Part shown: piece by piece, positions 1 to 6,391 of the stretch | Position numbering within the stretch: position 1 is the first letter of the stretch | How the letters are laid out: every line of letters begins with the position of its first letter | Source of the DNA: Clostridia bacterium | GTDB lineage: Bacteria; Bacillota; Clostridia; Oscillospirales; CAG-272 | DNA: 8,093 nt | NCBI GenBank assembly: GCA_017395715.1 | Contig: JAFQNZ010000047.1 | Location: forward strand, 1-8,093 | Direction: 5' to 3' | Made by a program: the position numbers and the translations under genes | Notes under the pieces: generated by a model | The model's database searches: none | What the model was told of the DNA's origin: nothing | Seen by the model: only the letters and a program-made list of their open reading frames with translations

Positions 1-830
1 CGCACATAATATACTGCAAGACAGGTGGAAAGTTCACTTGTATAAAAACCCCACACGTCATATTCATCATCGGGGGCACCCACAATTTTTTGTTTTTCCC
101 ATAAAAGAGAGAGCGATTTGATTCTGTCACGGTACAACGCCGCCGCCTCAAAGGCAAGATTGTCGGAGGCATAACGCATTTTTTCCTCCAAAGACGCTTT
201 TACCTCTTTGAAATTTCCGCGCAAAAACCATAAAATCTCGCGAAAACTTTCTCGGTATTCTTCTGCCGACATTCCGCCCGAGCAAACCGCCGAGCATTGC
301 CCGATCTGACTGTAAATACACGGACGTTCTTTTCCGATGTCCCGCGGAAAAACACGCCGACAAGTCGGCAGCTTAAATACACGGTTCACAGTTTTGATGA
401 CTCTTGCCGCCAAAAATGAAGAAGAATACGGCCCAAAATACCGTGCCTTGTCCGCACTTCTGCTCCGCACCATCGTTACACGCGGAAAGGGTTCATCCAT
501 CGAAACCTTAATATAAGGATAATTCTTGCCATCCTTCAGAAGAATGTTATATTTGGGCTTGTGCAGCTTAATCAGCTTGTTCTCAAGCGTCAGCGCTTCG
601 GTTTCGGTGTCTGTCAGCATATATTCAAAATCCCGCACCGAATCCACCATCGCGCGTGTTTTGGGCTCTTTGGGCGAATCTGAAAAATACTGTGATACGC
701 GATTCTTCAGAGATTTGGATTTACCAACATAAATAATACGCCCATCACCGTTTTTCATCAAATATACACCCGGCGAAAACGGCAAATCATTTGCTTTTTT
801 ACGCAATTCTTCGCGACTGCGATTTGGCAT
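1..830 (-). CDS. uvrC: UvrABC system protein C (excinuclease subunit C), N-terminal part, cut by window edge
   Basis: UvrC makes both incisions around DNA lesions after UvrAB recognition in nucleotide excision repair. The visible 276 codons contain the N-terminal GIY-YIG nuclease domain (about residues 14-100), starting with PGVYLMK and IIYVGKSKSLKNRV. Counterparts of the catalytic and structural residues known from Thermotoga UvrC are visible as Tyr34, Arg44, Glu83 (in LTLENKLIK) and Asn95 (PKYN). Four cysteines at about 157, 171, 179 and 183 match the Cys set that binds an iron-sulfur cluster in E. coli UvrC. A UVR motif, which contacts UvrB, lies at about 208-242 (EEKMRYASDNLAFEAAALYR). 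The RNase H-like and HhH parts lie beyond position 1. Two ATGs are adjacent (833 and 830); I chose 830 because AGGGG lies 7 nt before it, but 833 is possible. The reading frame is intact. A terminator lies immediately upstream. Identification is very secure. Confidence 0.97.
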   Translation of the reverse strand, partial: MPNRSREELRKKANDLPFSPGVYLMKNGDGRIIYVGKSKSLKNRVSQYFSDSPKEPKTRAMVDSVRDFEYMLTDTETEALTLENKLIKLHKPKYNILLKDGKNYPYIKVSMDEPFPRVTMVRSRSADKARYFGPYSSSFLAARVIKTVNRVFKLPTCRRVFPRDIGKERPCIYSQIGQCSAVCSGGMSAEEYRESFREILWFLRGNFKEVKASLEEKMRYASDNLAFEAAALYRDRIKSLSLLWEKQKIVGAPDDEYDVWGFYTSELSTCLAVYYV

Positions 831-852
831 CATCCCACCCCTTTTCCAAAAA

Positions 853-895
853 CATATAACAAAAATGAGCAGACACGGTTTCGTCTGCTCATTTT
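853..895 (-). terminator. Intrinsic terminator downstream of hpr
   Basis: A perfect 13-bp inverted repeat pairs 862-874 with 883-895 (arm AAAATGAGCAGAC on the plus strand) around an 8-nt loop. Read on the minus strand, the hairpin is followed by a T-rich tract (TTTTTGTTAT), as expected for Rho-independent termination of hpr, whose stop codon is 14 nt before the stem. On the plus strand the tail is only TTTT within the stem, so termination in that direction should be weaker, and no plus-strand gene ends here. The last T of the tract lies about 20 nt from the uvrC start. Confidence 0.85.
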
Positions 896-909
896 GTTGA
901 ATCATCAAA

Positions 910-1176
910 TTATTCGCCGACAAGGCCGTTTTCAATCAAAGCGCAAAGACCTTCGATGGCTGCTTTTTCATCGTTTCCGTCGGCAATAACCGTCACAGAC
1001 ATGCCTTTTGCGATGCCGAGAGACAACACACCGAGAAGCGATTTGGCGTTAACGCGTCTTTCGTCTTTTTCCACCCAAATCGAACATTTGTAGGAATTCG
1101 CTTTTTGAATAAAGAATGTAGCGGGTCTTGCATGAAGTCCTTGCAGATTCTTTACAGTTATCTCTTTAGAAATCAT
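910..1176 (-). CDS. ptsH: HPr family phosphocarrier protein of the PTS
   Basis: This 88-residue cytoplasmic protein carries phosphate from enzyme I to sugar-specific enzyme II components. In Firmicutes it is also a regulator when HPr kinase phosphorylates Ser46. The active-site segment NLQGLHARPA places the phosphoacceptor at His15 with Arg17 next to it. The regulatory segment VNAKSLLGVLSLGI places the serine at exactly position 46. His15 is present, so this is not a Crh-type protein lacking the catalytic histidine. Length is typical. The frame extends to a GTG at 1203, but the strong AGAAGGAG at 1188-1195 lies inside that extension, so ATG 1176 is the likely start; its spacing of 11 nt is slightly long. 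The gene stands alone, with its own promoter and terminator and no ptsI alongside. It lies upstream of uvrC. A second HPr elsewhere in the genome cannot be excluded, so the symbol is tentative. Confidence 0.93.
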   Translation of the reverse strand: MISKEITVKNLQGLHARPATFFIQKANSYKCSIWVEKDERRVNAKSLLGVLSLGIAKGMSVTVIADGNDEKAAIEGLCALIENGLVGE

Positions 1177-1233
1177 CGTAACGTATGCTCCTTCTATCAA
1201 CACAGTAAACTAACTGCTAATTTGTCTATCGTA

Positions 1234-1261
1234 ATTATAACAAAAAAAACAGAAAAATCAA
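1234..1261 (-). promoter_or_regulatory. Sigma-A promoter for hpr (extended -10)
   Basis: Read on the minus strand, TTGATT (1261-1256) is followed after 16 nt by TATAAT (1239-1234), with TG one base before it (TGTTATAAT), an extended -10 element. The spacer holds a run of eight T. Transcription would begin near 1227, giving a leader of about 50 nt before the hpr ATG. I see no clear operator or cre-like palindrome in this interval. Confidence 0.8.
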
Positions 1262-1282
1262 GACCCTATGACAAAAAAACAA

Positions 1283-1786
1283 TTATTTTCGAGGAATTTC
1301 GGTAATTTGAACACAAACTGTGTAATTTCCCGCACAAATATTGAAAGTTTCACCAACACGCACCGAACGGTTGTCCTTGGAAACAAGACCGCTATCCGTA
1401 TAACGCGCATCCATCACGATTATTCCGCTAACAGAATATCCCATAAGTTCTTCTTTTATCTCAACATGGTCCACCACGCCAAAGCTGTGGCGGTTCTTGT
1501 CGTCAAAGAAAAACTCTGTTCCCTCTTCAATTTCCGACACTTCGTTGATGGTTAGATTGTCGGCATTGGTTTTAAAAGAGATCTTTACTTCCTGTGTAGG
1601 CTCAGCACGTAAAAAGAATTCTGCAATCGTACCGCGGAAACCGATACCCAACACACACAAAAGAAGCACCACCACCAAAAAGAAATCAAGCGCTGTAAAT
1701 CTCCGCTTTGGGGTAGTAGATTCCTGCTCCTTTTTCTTCTTTTTTTCTTCGGTTGTGTTCCCGATTGTTTTTCTGATATCACTCAC
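1283..1786 (-). CDS. DUF4330-like single-pass membrane protein (second of tandem pair)
   Basis: This is a 167-residue protein of unknown function. It has a charged cytoplasmic N-terminus with a Lys-rich stretch (residues 15-19 are all Lys) and one strong membrane segment at about 31-52. The remaining roughly 115 residues should face outside and look beta-rich. Features resembling the DUF4330 pattern are EEGTEFFFD followed by FGVVDHVEI, and the late motif VRVGETFNI. The start is GTG at 1786, which overlaps the stop of the preceding gene by 8 nt (GTGAGTGA); GAGG lies 9 nt upstream of it, inside that gene. The tight overlap suggests translational coupling and roughly matched output. It is the last gene of the presumed operon. 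Only a T run with a weak stem follows, so I see no convincing terminator before the hpr promoter. The family assignment is by eye; membrane topology is more certain. Confidence 0.75.
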   Translation of the reverse strand: MSDIRKTIGNTTEEKKKKKEQESTTPKRRFTALDFFLVVVLLLCVLGIGFRGTIAEFFLRAEPTQEVKISFKTNADNLTINEVSEIEEGTEFFFDDKNRHSFGVVDHVEIKEELMGYSVSGIIVMDARYTDSGLVSKDNRSVRVGETFNICAGNYTVCVQITEIPRK

Positions 1787-2297
1787 TGTCTGTCACCTCT
1801 TCCGCCGCAACACACTTACACACGCCTGTGAAATACGGTGTGGAAAATGAAAGCTGTTCTCCAATGCGAACCACATGATCGTTCACATAATAAACACCGT
1901 CATCAACCACTGCCTGTGCTTCTACTCTCAACACAAAACTTCCTTTATCGGAAGACGGCACAAGCTCTGTTCCCTGATCGTTTAACACCATATACGGTGC
2001 TTTCTCGCTGACATAAACCACTTCACCCAAAGAAAACTTCTTGGTCAAATGGTACAAAACATCACCGCTTTCAATAGGAAGACTCGTTCCGTCAACAAGC
2101 AAGTCATCGTCAATCGGTGCCACTTCAAAGGTGTACATTACCGTTTTGGTATCACCCTTCATGTTCACACGGTCAAGCAAATTGCCGTCTGCAAAAAGCA
2201 TCACATAACCAAGAATCATTATTATTATCGCGACAAATAAAAGTATCAACACATCGACAATATTCCATTTGCCACGTCTGTTGCTTTTAACGTTCAT
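1779..2297 (-). CDS. DUF4330 domain membrane protein (first of tandem pair)
   Basis: This is a 172-residue protein with a short basic N-terminus, one membrane segment at about 12-36 (IVDVLILLFVAIIIMILGYV) and a C-terminal domain predicted outside the cell. The layout GKWNIVDVLILL, then a domain containing SGDVLYHLTKKFSLGEVVYV and ending with HVVRIGEQLSFSTP, is the pattern I know from clostridial DUF4330 proteins. No enzymatic motif is visible, and the family has no established biochemical role. ATG 2297 is chosen because GAAAGGA ends 6 nt before it; an in-frame ATG at 2312 would add five residues but lacks a ribosome binding site. It lies 68 nt after the O-antigen-ligase-family gene and overlaps the next gene, a paralogue. 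A role as an accessory or anchor protein of the ligase is inference from position only. Confidence 0.78.
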   Translation of the reverse strand: MNVKSNRRGKWNIVDVLILLFVAIIIMILGYVMLFADGNLLDRVNMKGDTKTVMYTFEVAPIDDDLLVDGTSLPIESGDVLYHLTKKFSLGEVVYVSEKAPYMVLNDQGTELVPSSDKGSFVLRVEAQAVVDDGVYYVNDHVVRIGEQLSFSTPYFTGVCKCVAAEEVTDSE

Positions 2298-2303
2298 AAG
2301 AAA

Positions 2304-2310
2304 TCCTTTC
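2304..2310 (-). promoter_or_regulatory. Ribosome binding site that fixes the DUF4330 start
   Basis: GAAAGGA on the minus strand sits 6 nt before ATG 2297 and follows the upstream in-frame ATG at 2312. It therefore argues for the shorter protein. Confidence 0.7.
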
Positions 2311-2365
2311 ATGGTTGTTTGGCAACAACCAAACTTTCACTGTAACATTTCTGTAGATCTCAAAA

Positions 2366-4453
2366 TCATTTTGATGATTTCTTCCCTCTTGCCAGCGTTG
2401 CACGCCAATCACACGCATCAGGCTCTTGCGGTAATTCTTCCAACTTATGCATACCAATGCGTCTGATCGCCGTAATCAATCCCGCCACAAGCCAGAACAA
2501 AAGATAAATACGGTTGTTGTACCAAATATACTCTGTCATGCCGTTGATCAAAAGCGCTATCAGAGCGGAAAGGCACGCAAGACCGGAAACCGAACTGAAA
2601 TGTCGAAACGATCGTTTGCGGAAAAGCGAAAACGAACTGCGAACAAGCATCAAAATCAAAATAGCAAATACAAGCAGTCCGGCGATACCCAGCTCTATTG
2701 TAATCTGTAAGAACAAATTATGTGCATGGGGTGCCGATTCTATTCCGGAAAGTGCAAAATCGCCGTAAGCCTCTGCAAATGCCACATCTCCCACACCCAC
2801 GCCGGTCATAAAGCAAGAGCGTATCAGCGCAGCACAACCCTTCCAGATATTGATACGGTAGAGCACCGACGAATCAGAAAACGTAACAATACTGCTGACC
2901 CGTTCCACAAACGTATCGGGTAAGAAGAAAAACGCGGTTACACCCGCTGCAATCAAGAAAACAACCCACGGAATCGCCTTGTGAGACAAAATCAAAAGGG
3001 TGGCAACCAAAACAAGCGCAACGCTCAGCCACGCACCTCTTGACCAAGTTAAAAGCAAACACACAGCCGAAAGCAAGAATGCTAAAAACGCCAAAAACTT
3101 CATTTTTTTGTTCTTTCTGCCGATCATACAACCAAAAGAAACAAAAAACGCAACCAATAAATAGCAAGCAAGAACATTGGGGTTGCTCCAAAAAGAAACC
3201 ACACGACCCGCAAGAGCGGAAAAGACCTCATTGTCTTGCCAAAGCTTGCTCTGCTTATTCAGCACCCATTCTGCTATACCAACAACAGAAACAACACAAG
3301 AGGATGCCATAAAAGCACTCAACACCCGTTTCAACCATTCTTCATTTCGAATAAGAGCTGTCACAGCAAAATACATGAGTCCAAGCACACAAAAAACAAA
3401 TGCCGAACGAAAAGATGCCATACCGCCAAAAGTAAAAATACCGCCAAACAGGATCAAAACAAAGAACAACAATGCATAAAGATCAGCGGGTTCGAACCGA
3501 ATCGACCGCTTCCCGCGCAGTACCTTTACAAGCAGTGAGAACAGTATCAACAAAGAAATGGCAACAGCAACATAGGTCGGATGCTCCATAAAGCTGAGAA
3601 AAGGAAGAACAAATACCAAGAACACAAGTCCGAATTCCGGGATATTCATGACCACAGCGACAAACACCGTAATACCCAAAAGAGAAAACACAAGCCAAGG
3701 CGGCAAAAAGAAAGTCAAAAGGCCAAGACACATTCCCGAAACAAACGCTTTTCCGTTATGTCTTCTCAAGGTTTTTCTTTGAATTGTCTCAGAACGGATT
3801 CCCGCAAAATGACGCATAAAAAAGCCACCAAAACGGCTTTCGTCCAAAAATGCAAACAACGAGCCTTTTTTTGCAAACATTAAGGTCAGCGAAACCGTCA
3901 TAAGCACGACGGCAACCACCATATAGGTGATAACCAGAACATTGTCATCGCCCGAAAAATGCGACAGCATCGCAAACGGGCTCCGTATAACAGATAAAAA
4001 CAGTGTCAGCGTCTGCGATAGAAGCATAAAAAGCGCAAAGCCAAAAACCATAACACCGTATGTCACAAGCGGTGTGTATAAGAACCGTTCTTTGGCGGCA
4101 CTGAGCCATAAAACAAGCATACTGTTATCAAACGCCGAAGCAAAACGGTCTTTGAAAGAACGAGGCAAGGTCTCTTCGTTATAAATGCCGACATTCTCCA
4201 TGCCATCAGGTTTCTTTTCCTGCTGAACCTCTTCGTTTTTTCTCGAAAAAAGCTTCTTTTTCATGCGCGATAACTTGTGAAAAAACCATGTATTCTTGTA
4301 TCGATCACAAGTCTTATCGTATCCGGAAAGATATTCTCCCACCGCACCGTCCCGAACAAATCGGTAAATTCCGCGGTTAATCTCTTCGGATATACTCACG
4401 GACGGCGCATTGACAGACAGGTTTTTTTCTGTTTTCTTATCTTTCAAACTCAA
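2366..4453 (-). CDS. O-antigen ligase / polymerase family membrane protein (Wzy_C domain), with long N-terminal extension
   Basis: This 695-residue polytopic membrane protein has roughly 13-15 hydrophobic segments. In this family the enzymes polymerise or transfer lipid-linked glycans at the outer face of the membrane. Family hallmarks are visible: FWSNPNVLACYL (421-432), TWSRGAWL (469-476), a large outside loop at about 512-588 with YRINIW (532-537) and SAPHAHNLFLQ (573-583). His578 and Gly589 are separated by ten residues, matching the HX10G motif described for WaaL ligases; Arg472 and Arg533 are candidate conserved arginines. The protein is longer than the usual 400-500 residues. Residues 1-125 are a charged, probably cytoplasmic extension, followed by two membrane segments (about 128-155 and 171-194) separated from the core by a basic loop. 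The start is TTG at 4453, with GAGGG upstream. It lies 42 nt after trmD. In a Gram-positive the acceptor could be a wall glycopolymer or a protein; the substrate is unknown. Confidence 0.88.
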   Translation of the reverse strand: MSLKDKKTEKNLSVNAPSVSISEEINRGIYRFVRDGAVGEYLSGYDKTCDRYKNTWFFHKLSRMKKKLFSRKNEEVQQEKKPDGMENVGIYNEETLPRSFKDRFASAFDNSMLVLWLSAAKERFLYTPLVTYGVMVFGFALFMLLSQTLTLFLSVIRSPFAMLSHFSGDDNVLVITYMVVAVVLMTVSLTLMFAKKGSLFAFLDESRFGGFFMRHFAGIRSETIQRKTLRRHNGKAFVSGMCLGLLTFFLPPWLVFSLLGITVFVAVVMNIPEFGLVFLVFVLPFLSFMEHPTYVAVAISLLILFSLLVKVLRGKRSIRFEPADLYALLFFVLILFGGIFTFGGMASFRSAFVFCVLGLMYFAVTALIRNEEWLKRVLSAFMASSCVVSVVGIAEWVLNKQSKLWQDNEVFSALAGRVVSFWSNPNVLACYLLVAFFVSFGCMIGRKNKKMKFLAFLAFLLSAVCLLLTWSRGAWLSVALVLVATLLILSHKAIPWVVFLIAAGVTAFFFLPDTFVERVSSIVTFSDSSVLYRINIWKGCAALIRSCFMTGVGVGDVAFAEAYGDFALSGIESAPHAHNLFLQITIELGIAGLLVFAILILMLVRSSFSLFRKRSFRHFSSVSGLACLSALIALLINGMTEYIWYNNRIYLLFWLVAGLITAIRRIGMHKLEELPQEPDACDWRATLARGKKSSK

Positions 4454-4495
4454 ATCATCTCACCCTCTTTACGGTAAAATGTACTCCATATAGGA

Positions 4496-5170
4496 TCATA
4501 AAAGATCGGGACGCTTCTTTTGTGTCAGCTTGAGAGCTTCTTCTTTTCTCCATGCCTCTATTTCGGCATGATTGCCGCGAAGAAGCACATCGGGAACCTT
4601 TTTCCCATGAAAATCATACGGGCGCGTATATTGCGGATATTCGAGCATACCGCAGGAAATACTCTCATTTTCATAGCATTCGGCATCCGCAAGAACACCG
4701 GGACAAAGCCTTGCCACAGAGTCGATCAACACACAAGCTGGAAGCTCTCCTCCGGTCAGAACATAATCCCCAATGGATATCTCTTCATCCACAATTTCTT
4801 CAATAACACGGGAATCGATCCCTTCATAATGTCCGCACAGAATCACAAGATTATCATATTTTTGCAATTCCTTGGCTTTCTTTTGCGTTAAAAGGCTACC
4901 TTGCGGAGACATATACACGGTATGCACACTTCCCTCAAGGTGAGAGGCAACATCCGCAAAGCAGTCATATACACAGGGGGCTGACATCAGCATGCCTTTG
5001 CCGCCGCCATACGGCGTGTCATCCACCCGACGGTGCTTGTCCTTGGAATAGCTGCGAATATCCACAGCCGATACCGATATCGCGCCGGCGCTTTGCGCCC
5101 GCCCGATAATGCTCTCTGCGCACACCTGTTCAATCAAACCGGGAAACAAAGTCATCACCGTAAAATTCAT
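4496..5170 (-). CDS. trmD: tRNA (guanine-N1-)-methyltransferase, m1G37
   Basis: TrmD methylates N1 of G37 next to the anticodon using S-adenosylmethionine, which prevents +1 frameshifting. The 224-residue protein shows the full SPOUT pattern: YGGGKGMLM (54-62), VYMSPQG (85-91), ILCGHYEGIDSRV (110-122), SIGDYVLTGGELPA (132-145), RLCPGVL (154-160) and LEYPQYTRP (176-184), then the C-terminal RGNHAEIEAWR. Arg154 coincides with the catalytic arginine number of E. coli TrmD, while position 169, aspartate in E. coli, is Glu here. The length is a little under the common 240-255. The ATG overlaps the rimM stop by 4 nt (ATGA), with GAGGG inside the end of rimM acting as ribosome binding site, so the two are translationally coupled. 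The usual downstream rplS is absent; the next gene is the O-antigen-ligase-family protein. Confidence 0.97.
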   Translation of the reverse strand: MNFTVMTLFPGLIEQVCAESIIGRAQSAGAISVSAVDIRSYSKDKHRRVDDTPYGGGKGMLMSAPCVYDCFADVASHLEGSVHTVYMSPQGSLLTQKKAKELQKYDNLVILCGHYEGIDSRVIEEIVDEEISIGDYVLTGGELPACVLIDSVARLCPGVLADAECYENESISCGMLEYPQYTRPYDFHGKKVPDVLLRGNHAEIEAWRKEEALKLTQKKRPDLL

Positions 5171-5676
5171 ATCAAACCCTCAATGACCGAAAGATAAATC
5201 CCGCTTTCAAGATCCACTTTCTTCACAAACTCCGGAACAACCGGAACATATGCCTTCTTTTTATCAGGCTTTTCAATCTCATAGATATCGCTTGCACCGT
5301 AATTCAGAACATCGGTCACTTTCCCATAGCATTCACCGCTGTCCACGTCATACACCGAAAGCCCGATCAGATCCACAATGAAATACTCGCCCTCGTCCAA
5401 ACAAAACTCCTCACGCTCTGCATACAAAAGGCGGTTTTTCAAAGGAATTGCCGCTTCAATACTGTCATATCCTTCAAAATGAAAGAGAACACGACCCTTA
5501 AAGAGACTTGCTTTCTTAATGATCAACTTTTTGTATTCACTACCGGATTTGATATAAAGCGAACGAAGTGCCTTCAAAACCTCCGGAGCATCGCAGTAAG
5601 AATCCACGACCGCATCACCGCCGATTCCGTGCGTATTGGCAATCTTCCCTGCTTCAATATAAAGCTCATTTGTCAT
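5167..5676 (-). CDS. rimM: 16S rRNA processing / ribosome maturation factor RimM
   Basis: RimM binds ribosomal protein S19 in the 30S head and assists late 30S maturation. The 169-residue protein has the N-terminal RimM domain (about 5-88) opening with the signature EAGKIANTHGIGGDAVV and containing DAPEVLKAL. It is followed by a PRC-barrel domain (about 95-168): EYFIVDLIGLSVYD, GKVTDVLNYGASDIYEI and the typical YVPVVPEFVKKVDLESG. Length is normal. ATG 5676 is preferred because AGAGGG lies 7 nt upstream; a TTG at 5682 in the same frame sits next to that site and is unlikely. This is the first gene of the presumed operon with trmD, the O-antigen-ligase-family gene and the DUF4330 pair. rpsP and the KH-domain gene that often precede rimM in Firmicutes are not present here; the upstream neighbour is a flavin reductase gene. 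Confidence 0.96.
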   Translation of the reverse strand: MTNELYIEAGKIANTHGIGGDAVVDSYCDAPEVLKALRSLYIKSGSEYKKLIIKKASLFKGRVLFHFEGYDSIEAAIPLKNRLLYAEREEFCLDEGEYFIVDLIGLSVYDVDSGECYGKVTDVLNYGASDIYEIEKPDKKKAYVPVVPEFVKKVDLESGIYLSVIEGLI

Positions 5677-5683
5677 ATCCAAT

Positions 5684-5689
5684 CCCTCT
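5684..5689 (-). promoter_or_regulatory. Ribosome binding site that fixes the rimM start
   Basis: AGAGGG on the minus strand ends 7 nt before ATG 5676. It would directly abut the alternative TTG at 5682, which argues against that codon. Confidence 0.7.
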
Positions 5690-5732
5690 TTCGTGTTCCG
5701 ATTTATACGCCTTACTTTGGATTTATTTTAAT

Positions 5733-5761
5733 ATTATACCACAAAACCTCAAAAGAATCAA
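5733..5761 (-). promoter_or_regulatory. Sigma-A promoter for the rimM operon (extended -10)
   Basis: Read on the minus strand, TTGATT (5761-5756), a 17-nt spacer and TATAAT (5738-5733) are preceded by TG at the extended position (TGGTATAAT). The predicted transcript starts near 5726, giving a leader of about 50 nt before rimM. It lies in the interval between rimM and the flavin reductase gene, so the operon can be expressed independently of that gene. No strong terminator separates the two, so read-through may add to it. Confidence 0.8.
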
Positions 5762-5796
5762 CCAACAAGTCAAAGAAAAAATCAAAAAGTACGGGT

Positions 5797-6309
5797 TTAA
5801 TCCTTTTTTTGGAATATTTTTTCGATTTCACACACATATACCGTGTGAAAATCATCCGCAGGATAATGTTTCAAAAGAGATTCTTCCCTAAAACCGTTTT
5901 GGATAAGATCATCCCGATACAGCTGTTTTACTATAAAAACAAGTTTTGACTCCGCCACCGCCTTAACGCCGTCAAAATCAGCTTCATGCAAGCCGGTAGC
6001 CGTCATTTTGTCCACACATCTTCCCGACTGTGATCCGCACACTTTATGCGCACTCTTGTATTCCTCCGGCAAAACGCAAACCGAAAACCGATCCTGTTTT
6101 TCGAGCAGATCATGTGTGTATCGTTGCGGTCTGACAAACAGAAAGCAAACCTCTTTGTTCCAAAGAATACCCATACCGCCCCAACTTGCAGTCATCATGT
6201 TTTCTCTGCCGTTTTCCTCATCATAACAGCAAATCAACAGCCATTCATCGTCTATCATGCGAAACAAGTTAGTATCAAGTTCTTTGGGGTGCACTGCGTT
6301 AAAATCCAT
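5797..6309 (-). CDS. Flavin reductase family protein (FMN-binding split barrel)
   Basis: This 170-residue soluble protein belongs to the flavin-reductase-like, FMN-binding family. Members bind FMN and reduce flavin or accept electrons from NAD(P)H or other donors; the physiological partner here is unknown. Diagnostic segments are NMMTASWGGMGILWNK (about 37-52), FVRPQRYTHDLLEK (58-71), where the flavin phosphate normally binds, and CGSQSGRCVDKM (91-102), typical of the clostridial flavoredoxin-like subgroup. The C-terminal part (about 145-170) contains the final strand FHTVYVCEIEKI. Length is complete and typical. ATG 6309 is supported by a strong GGGAGGGA ending 7 nt upstream. A perfect consensus promoter lies ahead of it. 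Downstream there is only an A/T-rich weak stem (AAAAAG with CTTTTT) and T-rich sequence, so termination before rimM is uncertain. Substrate cannot be read from the sequence. Confidence 0.92.
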   Translation of the reverse strand: MDFNAVHPKELDTNLFRMIDDEWLLICCYDEENGRENMMTASWGGMGILWNKEVCFLFVRPQRYTHDLLEKQDRFSVCVLPEEYKSAHKVCGSQSGRCVDKMTATGLHEADFDGVKAVAESKLVFIVKQLYRDDLIQNGFREESLLKHYPADDFHTVYVCEIEKIFQKKD

Positions 6310-6391
6310 TTTGAGTTCCCTCCCATATCATAGAACGACCGCATAAATTCGCAACAATTTCACACAGTCTTAACATTTTCTGTATAATCTT

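Noticed and set aside
1240..1300. Possible terminator after the second DUF4330 gene
   Set aside because: T runs are present after the stop codon, but only a 4-bp stem could be found, too weak to call. The second T run belongs to the hpr promoter spacer.
2360..2374. Perfect odd palindrome TCAAAAT-C-ATTTTGA over the stop codon of the ligase gene
   Set aside because: Short and A/T-rich, without a following T tract on the minus strand; likely coincidence within coding sequence.
5479..5949. Plus-strand open frame of 156 codons across the rimM start and the intergenic region
   Set aside because: It crosses antisense to rimM, its promoter and the flavin reductase end, with no ribosome binding site or domain; the minus-strand genes explain this region.
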